NCBI GenBank assembly: GCA_963169475.1
Contig: CAUJFT010000432.1
Span: forward strand, 1 to 6,333
DNA: 6,333 nucleotides
Reading direction: 5' to 3'
Source of the DNA: Bacteroidota bacterium
GTDB lineage: Bacteria > Bacteroidota > Bacteroidia > J057
The position numbers were made by a program, and so were the translations under genes. Every line of letters starts with the position of its first letter. Position 1 is the stretch's first letter. Positions 1 through 5,633 of the stretch are shown here, in pieces. The notes under the pieces were generated by a model that saw only the letters and a list, made by a program, of their open reading frames with translations, was not told the origin of the DNA and ran no database searches.

Positions 1-473
1 CTAGAAGCCCTACAGACGCCAAAAGCAGAGCCAACACACCCACCACAAACAATTACGTTTTCAGGGGGGGTTTCTTTTGCGACAAAATCATATACTGCCA
101 AAGCATCATTTAACATGTTGGTCTCTGTTTTTTTTCCTATACTTTTGCCGTAACCTCTGTAATCAGGGATTACTATGTTATACCCTCTTTCCGTAAAATG
201 ACTATGAATTTTCCCCCAACGCTTCAAGTTATCAGCATTTCCATGAAAATAAAGTATCGTACCTTTGGGATTGTTTACCCTAAAATACAAAATATTAAGC
301 CTGCCTCCTTCCGGAGTATCGAGAAAATATTCTTCATTTTGAGCTTCAAATGTAAAGAGATAATTCTGTGAGATTTTTCTGGGTAAAAAAATGAAATATT
401 CCATCCAATATCGGGTACAACAGAACCCGATAGCATATACAAACACGGCTACTAAAACAAGATAATATATCAT
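1..473 (-). CDS. Membrane-anchored alpha/beta hydrolase, C-terminus beyond window edge
   Basis: Reading from the ATG at 473-471 toward position 1 gives 157 uninterrupted codons that run off the window, so only the N-terminal half is present. Residues 2-18 are a hydrophobic segment (IYYLVLVAVFVYAIGF), probably a membrane anchor. The rest matches the BEM46/FrsA-like serine hydrolases: a first strand ending in LYFHGNAD (the HG oxyanion-hole motif, about residues 85-92), then IPDYRGYGKS about 30 residues later, then a strand leading to the nucleophile elbow. In this family the elbow is normally GxSxG (often GRSLG). Here it reads GGCVG, with Cys146 (codon 38-36) at the Ser position. This could be a real Cys nucleophile, an inactive homologue, or a base error near a contig end. 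The catalytic Asp and His lie outside the window. Substrate cannot be deduced; a lipid or ester hydrolase is the usual guess. It is transcribed away from the acyl-CoA gene at 878. Confidence 0.85.
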   Translation of the reverse strand, partial: MIYYLVLVAVFVYAIGFCCTRYWMEYFIFLPRKISQNYLFTFEAQNEEYFLDTPEGGRLNILYFRVNNPKGTILYFHGNADNLKRWGKIHSHFTERGYNIVIPDYRGYGKSIGKKTETNMLNDALAVYDFVAKETPPENVIVCGGCVGSAFGVCRAS

Positions 474-877
474 TGTTCAAAAATAGGCTGCAATTTTAGC
501 TTATTTTTAGATATAATTTATTATATCCTATTAGGTTTTACATTTTTTACTACATTCCATTTAATAAAATAGTTTCTTAGATAGTAGGACGAACGTAAAT
601 TTCTCATGGGATAAAGATATTTTAGTGCATTTACCCTATTTTTTAGAGATTCCTAAAAATATTTATAGGGGCATACAACCCTTTTGGCTTTAATGGCGTT
701 TAGTAGTTTATAGTGAAATTAAAAGTGAAATACTTCTCATAGTTTCTCGGGGAAATTGAAACTAATCCTGAAATAAAAATCTTACGAGGTGAGCTTGTAA
801 GATTTTTTTATTTACAAATATTGTGGTTATTTTGCGATGAATATCAGTAAAGGAAATCGTAACTAACTAAATTCTTC
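474..877. other. Divergent intergenic region with an unexplained hairpin-terminator
   Basis: This 404-base AT-rich gap separates the minus-strand hydrolase from the plus-strand crotonase. I see no coding frame of useful length in it. It holds two consecutive hairpins: a small one at 741-763 (agtttc pairing with gaaact around an 11-nt loop) and a strong terminator at 775-809. No clean TAnnTTTG promoter with a TTTG partner was found for either flanking gene, although one or both promoters must lie here. The leader between the terminator and the ATG at 878 is 68 nt and has no well-placed Shine-Dalgarno sequence. Confidence 0.6.
775..809 (+). terminator. Rho-independent, bidirectional terminator between divergent genes
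   Basis: A perfect 11-bp inverted repeat, aaaaatcttac at 775-785 and gtaagattttt at 797-807, encloses an 11-nt loop and continues into T residues up to 809. The A-run on the left arm gives it a U-tract on the minus strand as well. It lies upstream of the gene at 878 and behind no annotated gene, so it must end a small transcript from 474-774, act as an attenuator in the leader of the downstream gene, or block antisense transcription. The structure is seen directly; the role is inferred. Confidence 0.75.
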
Positions 878-1648
878 ATGTCAAATACAAGTCAGGGGGC
901 ATACGTAACCCTCACCGTTGAAAATGGAATTGGAACCATTTGTTTTTTTCACCCTCAAAGCAACTCCTTGCCCGGTGCTTTACTCTCAAAGCTGGCAGAA
1001 GCTATTACTGAAGCTGGCAATCATTCAGCGGTTAAGGTAATCGTACTCAAATCTGAAGGAGAAAAGACATTTTGTGCGGGAGCTTCTTTTGATGAACTGA
1101 TAGCGATTGAAGATAAAGAAACAGGGTTAGCGTTTTTCTCTGGTTTTGCAAAGGTAATCAATGCCTGTCGTAAAGCCCCTAAATTTATTATCGGCAGAGT
1201 TCAGGGTAAAGCCGTTGGAGGGGGAGTAGGGATTGCTGCTGCTGTAGATTATTGTTTTGCTACTCAAAAAGCGCAAGTAAAACTTAGTGAGCTTGCTGTG
1301 GGGATTGGTCCCTTTGTAGTAGGTCCGGCCGTACAACGAAAAACGGGTTTGTCTGCATTTTCCCAAATGAGCATTAATGCCACAGTATTCTATTCGGCAG
1401 CATGGGCAAAAGAAAAAGGACTTTTTACAGAGGTATTTGATACTGCGGAGGAGATGGATGCTGCCGTATCAGCATTGGCTGCGACCCTCTGTCAGTCAAG
1501 CCCCGAAGCGATGCAAATGCTTAAAAGTATATTTTGGGAAGGGACGGAAAATTGGGATACCTTGCTTGTAGAAAGAGCCGGCATGAGTGGTGAGTTAGTT
1601 CTTTCGGATTTTACACGTCAAGCAATTCATCAATTTAAGAAAAAATAA
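878..1648 (+). CDS. Enoyl-CoA hydratase/isomerase family (crotonase) protein
   Basis: This 256-residue protein has the usual length of a single-domain crotonase, acting in the cytoplasm on acyl-CoA thioesters, for instance in fatty acid or branched-chain amino acid breakdown. The two oxyanion-hole stretches are clear: FCAGASFDEL at 65-74 and GKAVGGGVGIAAAVD at 110-124. Glu138 in KLSELAVGIGP aligns with the second catalytic Glu of rat hydratase (Glu164). The first catalytic Glu (Glu144 in GGGCEL) is replaced by Gly118 in GGGVGI. One-glutamate crotonases include enoyl-CoA isomerases, so hydratase activity should not be assumed. From memory, closely similar GGGVGxAAAxD and GIGPFVxGP proteins are common in Bacteroidota and are often labelled methylglutaconyl-CoA or enoyl-CoA hydratase. 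The ATG at 878 fits the family N-terminus. No terminator is evident in the 135-base AT-rich gap that follows. Confidence 0.92.
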   Translation: MSNTSQGAYVTLTVENGIGTICFFHPQSNSLPGALLSKLAEAITEAGNHSAVKVIVLKSEGEKTFCAGASFDELIAIEDKETGLAFFSGFAKVINACRKAPKFIIGRVQGKAVGGGVGIAAAVDYCFATQKAQVKLSELAVGIGPFVVGPAVQRKTGLSAFSQMSINATVFYSAAWAKEKGLFTEVFDTAEEMDAAVSALAATLCQSSPEAMQMLKSIFWEGTENWDTLLVERAGMSGELVLSDFTRQAIHQFKKK

Positions 1649-1813
1649 GCAATTTTTTTAAAATTAATTTTTATTTAGTTTGCTGAAAATCATTATATTA
1701 TTAGTGTATTTAAAAAAAAACAGAGAATAGATATAGATTACATTTTTTTTTCATTGCGGTATAATTTGAATATTTAAAGATAAATGCTCAAATTTGCCCC
1801 TAAATCAATAAGT

Positions 1814-2332
1814 ATGATAAATAGTATTAAAATCGGTGATAAAAGTGTAAAACTTATGGGCGAAATACCCAAAGTAGGAGACGAGGCTCCGGAGGCTACT
1901 TTTGTAAGAAATGATATGTCAGAATTTAGCCTTTATGATATTAACGAACCCGTAAAAGTACTTTTGGGAATCCCTAGTATTGACACGGGAGTATGTCAAA
2001 AACAAACTCGGATATTCAACGAAATGATGGGGGAGTTTGAAGGAGTAAAGACTTTGATTATTTCTAGGGACTTGCCCTATGCGCTGAAGCGTTTTTGTGG
2101 CGCAGAGGGGATTGCTAATGTAGAGTTAGTGTCCGATTATCGCTATAACGACTTCAATCAGGATTTTGGCGTAGAGATTATGGACGGTACCATGAAGGGC
2201 TTATCTGCACGTTGCGCTTTTGTAGTGGATAAGGATTTTATTATTCGCTATGTAGAGATTGTTCCGATTATTGGTAATGAGCCTAACTACGAAGCCATTG
2301 CCGAAGTAGTACAAAAATATCTAAAAAAGTAA
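1814..2332 (+). CDS. tpx: Thiol peroxidase (atypical 2-Cys peroxiredoxin)
   Basis: Tpx reduces hydrogen peroxide and, preferentially, alkyl hydroperoxides in the cytoplasm or periplasm, and is recycled by thioredoxin. Family signatures are PSIDTGVC with the peroxidatic Cys, RFCGAEG with the resolving Cys, and KGLSAR with the active-site Arg. An ATG at 1784 would give 182 residues. The second ATG at 1814 gives 172 residues and places these at Cys61, Cys95 and Arg133, exactly the E. coli Tpx numbers, so I chose it. The 10-residue upstream extension (MLKFAPKSIS) looks neither like the family N-terminus nor like a full signal peptide. A TATAATTTG sequence at 1760-1768 may be its promoter -7 region, with one base more than the Bacteroidota TAnnTTTG consensus. 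A Cys directly after Arg133 is an extra cysteine not found in E. coli Tpx. The gene lies 138 bases ahead of nuoD; co-transcription is possible but not shown. Confidence 0.93.
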   Translation: MINSIKIGDKSVKLMGEIPKVGDEAPEATFVRNDMSEFSLYDINEPVKVLLGIPSIDTGVCQKQTRIFNEMMGEFEGVKTLIISRDLPYALKRFCGAEGIANVELVSDYRYNDFNQDFGVEIMDGTMKGLSARCAFVVDKDFIIRYVEIVPIIGNEPNYEAIAEVVQKYLKK

Positions 2333-2470
2333 ATACCCACGAATGAATCTTGTTTTTGTGTAAAGCATAAAAATATTTTGAAATTAGTGAGGGTTCTAAA
2401 ACAAACGTTTCAACGCTGTCTATCATTTGACACATTATTATAAACATTATCATCAGGAAATCTGAACATT

Positions 2471-3763
2471 ATGAGTAATAAAGTCTATTCTTTTCGTGAT
2501 AAGGTAAAGCTGACTTTCTTCCCCAAGCATCAGGACGCAATCTATAGGAGATTAGAAGATAAGCACACGTCTGTGGAAGTAGATGATGACCCTTTGGGTA
2601 CTACGATGACGATTAACCTCGGTCCGCAGCATCCTGCTACTCATGGTGTTTTGCGCTGTGTGATTCAGGTAAATGGCGAAAAAATCCAAAAATCTGTAGT
2701 AGATGTGGGGTATCTTCACCGTGGCGTAGAAAAGCTTGCAGAAAATAAAACGTATCAGGAGTTTATGCCCTATACTGACCGTATGGACTACCTTTCTCCT
2801 TACTCCAACAATGTTGCGTGGTGTCTTGCCGTTGAAAAGCTTGCAGGGGTTGAGGTGCCTTACCGCGCCCAATGGATACGGACTATAGCAAGTGAGATGG
2901 CGCGTATCTCTGCTCACCTTCTTTGGCTTGGAACGATGGTGATGGATGCCGGTGCGATTTCGATGTTCCTCTGGACCTTTCGCGAAAGGGAGGTACTTTA
3001 TGACTTGTTCGATAAGATGGCAGGAGTTCGCTTTACGGTAAGTCATTGTCGTATAGGAGGGATTCAGTTTGACCTCTCTGAAGATGTCAGAAAAGGAATT
3101 GTTAATTGGAAAGATAACTTTAAAAAAGAATTTAAGGGTTGGAGAAAACTCCTCACTAATAATGCAATCTGGTATCGCCGTAATATAGGAGTGGGTGTAG
3201 TAACGAAGGAGGAAGCCATTGCGATGGGGTTCACTGGTCCGAGCCTGAGGGCTTCGGGAGTGGCGCATGACATCCGTTTGTTTGAACCCTATTTAGTATA
3301 TGAAAAATTAGATTTTGATGTTCCTATCCGAGAAGAAGGAGATTGCTTCGCACGTTTTCAGGTACGTATGGAAGAAATCAATCAAAGTATAAGGCTACTC
3401 GACCAACTTCTCGAAAATATCCCGTCAGGGCATATTCGTGCGGATAATGCGAAACATTCTTATCCTTCAAAAAGCGAAGTCTATTATTCTATGGAAGGGC
3501 TTATTCATGATTTTATGATGGCCGATATGGGCGTATGCCCGCCGAAAGGTGCAGAGATTTATTCAGCGATTGAGGGACCCAAAGGAGAGTTAGGGTTTCA
3601 TTTGATTTCTGACGGTACAGGCTCCCCTTGGAGATGCAAGATTAAATCTCCTTCTTTCTCTAACCTTCAGATGCTTGAGAAAATGCTTGAAGGGGCTATG
3701 ATTGCAGATACCGTAGTATTGATTGGCTCTATTGACCCAGTAATGGGAGAAGCCGATAAATAA
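2471..3763 (+). CDS. nuoD: NADH-quinone oxidoreductase subunit D (complex I, 49-kDa type)
   Basis: This 430-residue protein is full-length NuoD (Nqo4), the peripheral-arm subunit that builds the quinone site of complex I next to NuoB on the cytoplasmic face of the membrane. Recognisable blocks are INLGPQHPATHGVLR (48-62), GYLHRGVEKLAE (80-91), YTDRMDYLSPYSNN (101-114), RIGGIQFDL (194-202), TGPSLRASGV (255-264), CPPKGAEIYSAIEGPKGE (356-373) and the closing SIDPVMGEADK (420-430). By alignment from memory with Thermus Nqo4, His58 corresponds to the quinone-site His38 and Tyr107 to Tyr87, so the key residues are intact. The N-terminal 40 residues are lineage-specific. An AGGAA 11 nt before the ATG is a possible weak ribosome site. 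Unusually, no nuoC precedes and no nuoE or nuoF follows: the neighbours are tpx and a MarR gene, and a strong terminator stands 18 bases after the stop. It is therefore a stand-alone nuoD or the end of a tpx-nuoD unit. Confidence 0.97.
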   Translation: MSNKVYSFRDKVKLTFFPKHQDAIYRRLEDKHTSVEVDDDPLGTTMTINLGPQHPATHGVLRCVIQVNGEKIQKSVVDVGYLHRGVEKLAENKTYQEFMPYTDRMDYLSPYSNNVAWCLAVEKLAGVEVPYRAQWIRTIASEMARISAHLLWLGTMVMDAGAISMFLWTFREREVLYDLFDKMAGVRFTVSHCRIGGIQFDLSEDVRKGIVNWKDNFKKEFKGWRKLLTNNAIWYRRNIGVGVVTKEEAIAMGFTGPSLRASGVAHDIRLFEPYLVYEKLDFDVPIREEGDCFARFQVRMEEINQSIRLLDQLLENIPSGHIRADNAKHSYPSKSEVYYSMEGLIHDFMMADMGVCPPKGAEIYSAIEGPKGELGFHLISDGTGSPWRCKIKSPSFSNLQMLEKMLEGAMIADTVVLIGSIDPVMGEADK

Positions 3764-3781
3764 TGTATTTTTCCAAATCCT

Positions 3782-3816
3782 AAAACTTCTGTATACCTTA
3801 TTATACAGGAGTTTTT
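3782..3816 (+). terminator. Rho-independent terminator of nuoD
   Basis: A 14-bp stem is formed by 3782-3795 (aaaacttctgtata) and 3802-3815 (tatacaggagtttt), with a single T-G wobble and a 6-nt loop (ccttat), followed by a T-run to 3816. It begins 18 bases after the nuoD stop, so it ends that transcript and separates it from the MarR gene downstream. The matching A-run on the left arm could also let it work on the minus strand. Confidence 0.9.
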
Positions 3817-3938
3817 GCGTTAAAATAGGAATGCATGGCTTTATAAGTAGTTTAGTGGTGGTCTATCAAGTATCTGTTTTTGGCACCCAATAAAACGCTC
3901 AAAATTTACCCGATATATTTTATTAGCACTTAAATAAG

Positions 3939-4430
3939 ATGAGTCTAGAGCAAGAAATTAAGCAAGAAAAGTTCCCTAGCCAACGGATTAAAGCCCTTGT
4001 AAATATTACCTTTACAAGTAATTACCTTGGGATTGGGCTAAAACAAAGAATAGAGCCTTTTGGAATTACCCTTCAGCAATTTAATGTACTAAGGATATTA
4101 AGAGGGCAGTATCCCGGTTTCGTCTCCAATACCCAAATCAAAGAACGTATGATAGATAAAATGCCGGATACTTCAAGGCTCATTGATAGGCTTGAAATAA
4201 AAGCATTAGTAGAAAAACATAAATGTAATCACGATAAAAGACTCGTGGATATACGTATCACAGAAAAGGGGCTTGATTTGCTCAAAGACTTGGATAGTAT
4301 AGAAGAAGATTTTGAAAACTTTATGAAAAATATTTCGGAAGAAGAGTCCGGGATTTTAAATTCTATATTAGATAAAATCAGGGGTAGCGTTATTAGTGAA
4401 GGTGAGAATAATGACACCACAAGAGAATAA
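3939..4430 (+). CDS. MarR-family winged-helix transcription regulator
   Basis: This 163-residue protein has the length and layout of a MarR dimeric repressor. Residues 13-40 form the N-terminal dimerisation helix; 43-58 (ITLQQFNVLRILRGQY) is the conserved core helix that opens the winged helix. The recognition helix follows at about 76-90 (MPDTSRLIDRLEIKAL), then the beta-wing at 91-108, with HDKRLVDIRITEKG matching the family signature DxR...ITxxG. A C-terminal helical segment (113-150) completes the dimer interface, and a short polar tail (ENNDTTRE) closes it. MarR proteins usually bind palindromes near their own or adjacent promoters and release on binding small aromatic or oxidising ligands. 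The target is not evident: upstream is the nuoD terminator, downstream only an IS remnant, so it stands alone. Cys96 in the wing is noted, but a redox role is only a guess. The IS remnant abuts the stop codon, so a late change to the C-terminal tail cannot be excluded. Confidence 0.92.
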   Translation: MSLEQEIKQEKFPSQRIKALVNITFTSNYLGIGLKQRIEPFGITLQQFNVLRILRGQYPGFVSNTQIKERMIDKMPDTSRLIDRLEIKALVEKHKCNHDKRLVDIRITEKGLDLLKDLDSIEEDFENFMKNISEEESGILNSILDKIRGSVISEGENNDTTRE

Positions 4431-4433
4431 CAA

Positions 4434-4740
4434 CGCCATTTAGCGGCATTTTGAATGTCGGCATGCTCAATTAACCAGTTAAAAGCGGATTCAATAGGCT
4501 GCTTTATTTTGCTTACCATTGTGTTAAAATAGTTCCAGAAAGAGTCGTTTTTGGGTAGTGTCCTTTTTCCTTTTGTGGATAGGGACAACGGCAACATTTA
4601 ATTGCTACTTGGTTTCTATAACTGCCTTTGGGAAGTCGTAATCTTTGTAGGTATATACGATGGCGTTCTGATTGAGTGGAGGTTAAAACCGTTCCATCAT
4701 GTTCAGAAGCGGCAGAAAGCATAATGGAATGCAGGTTGTG
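4434..4740 (-). pseudogene. Degraded IS transposase, C-terminal fragment
   Basis: Read on the minus strand from 4740 downward, three frames in succession give pieces of one DDE transposase of the IS4/IS5-like kind common in Bacteroidota. Frame one (about 4740-4673) has SIMLSAASEHDGTVL, the stretch preceding the second catalytic region. Frame two (about 4672-4607) has NQNAIVYTYKDYDFPKAV, resembling the usual 'FADKxY' strand with the conserved Asp-Lys region decayed, and meets a TAG at 4607-4605. Frame three (about 4560-4434) has SKIKQPIESAFNWLIEHAD, strongly matching the conserved 'SRIRQPIESFFNWLIEKT' block with its catalytic Glu. At least two frameshifts and a stop show the gene is dead. The N-terminal half and the final 'GLLVHVFGK'-like tail are missing. 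The fragment ends directly at the MarR stop codon. No terminal inverted repeats or target duplication could be recognised. Family assignment is from memory of the motif. Confidence 0.85.
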
Positions 4741-5633
4741 GCATTTCTTGATTCGCATTTTTAGTATAAATATTATAAAAAGGTTGGGTAGCGTAATGTA
4801 AAAATACACTTGTAATAACAAGGAGGTACCTCATTTCCATACGCCCTATGCCATTGTAAGAAAATATTCTATTCCTATTATGTTCTTACTCACAGAATAA
4901 ATTTACTACGGATTGTTCTGCTTTATTTAGGAGCTAAGTAGTATAAGCAAACTTATTATAGGGTCAATTTTATATTCTATATGTAATAAAGCGTATAGTT
5001 TTATAATAGTAAGTATGTTTTTATATGTAAGATTTATAGCTGAAAGTGTCTATTTATTTAGAAATATTTGACGTATTTTGATATAGTAATTTGTATATTT
5101 ATTTAATATTAATATTTGAAAAATAAAATAAACTATTTTTGCTTTTTTGCTATACCTGCCTTATTTATTTAATGTGTGTTTTTTATTTGTAAATTTTCCG
5201 CTTTATAATTATTTTTAATGTATATAATATATTGATAGTCATATACTTGAATAACAATTTATTGAAAGTATTATATTGTCGTGATTTTATTTTTTAGAGT
5301 AGATTCTTTGGATTAATGAAATATAATTACAGTAAATTTTTGAAAAAAAATTAAAAAAAATATGAAAATAATTTGGAAAGTAGGATAAAGTATTTCTATA
5401 TTTGCTCTGAAAAGCGTGTAAGAATGTATGGGGAAAATGTTTTTTTGGGGGCTGAATGTTCGTTTTACATCAGAAGTAAGCATTTAATGAAGTAAAAAAA
5501 CATGTTTATTGTTCTTGTAAATAGCTTTAAATCATATTATTAATATACTTTTTAGTCAGTAAATTTTTTCATCAAATATTATATATTTATCTTTTAATTA
5601 AATAAACTATTCATATTTTAATTTAAGTAGCCT
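4741..5633. other. Long AT-rich non-coding region upstream of the surface protein
   Basis: About 890 bases lie between the transposase remnant and the next gene. I find no recognisable protein, RNA gene or array in it. Composition becomes strongly AT-rich from about 4950 onward, with A- and T-tracts (for example 5342-5360) just ahead of the promoter at 5372-5404. The part from 4741 to about 4860 may still be IS-derived or decayed coding DNA, but no frame gave a family match. The last 220 bases are the probable leader of the gene at 5634. Confidence 0.6.
5372..5404 (+). promoter_or_regulatory. Bacteroidota-type promoter (-33 TTTG / -7 TAnnTTTG)
   Basis: TTTG at 5372-5375 is followed by a 21-nt spacer and then TATATTTG at 5397-5404, a full match to the Bacteroidota primary sigma-factor consensus (TTTG, about 19-21 nt, TAnnTTTG). 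Transcription would start near 5410-5412 and give a leader of roughly 220 nt before the ATG at 5634. A-tracts immediately upstream (5342-5360) could act as an UP-like or curved element. It is the only perfect pair I found in this region; the start site is inferred. Confidence 0.7.

Noticed and set aside
478..485. Minus-strand TATTTTTG just before the hydrolase ATG, a match to TAnnTTTG
   Set aside because: It is only 4 nt from the start codon, which would put the transcript start within the ATG region, and no TTTG lies at the right distance upstream; likely chance in AT-rich DNA.
1127..1571. Open frames overlapping the crotonase gene on both strands
   Set aside because: Compositionally odd shadows of a clearly conserved gene, with no motifs.
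2421..2432. TATCATTTGACA ahead of nuoD, resembling either a -7 or a -35 element
   Set aside because: As a -7 element it has one base too many, and as a -33/-35 element it has no well-placed partner; too weak to annotate.
2552..3273. Two long open frames on the minus strand opposite nuoD (238 and 69 codons)
   Set aside because: They lie wholly inside the highly conserved nuoD, show no protein family features and are the expected antisense shadow.
3889..3924. Inverted repeat aataaaa / ttttatt upstream of the MarR gene as a possible operator
   Set aside because: Seven-base AT-only arms 22 nt apart are expected by chance at this composition; MarR operators are usually compact palindromes.
4741..4860. 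Minus-strand open frame continuing upstream of the transposase fragment
   Set aside because: The residues (hydrophobic and low-complexity) do not match transposase N-terminal regions or any family I recognise, so the pseudogene was not extended.
4950..5340. Very AT-rich stretch as a possible replication origin or CRISPR leader
   Set aside because: No DnaA-box cluster, iterons or regularly spaced repeats were seen; it reads as plain AT-rich intergenic DNA.
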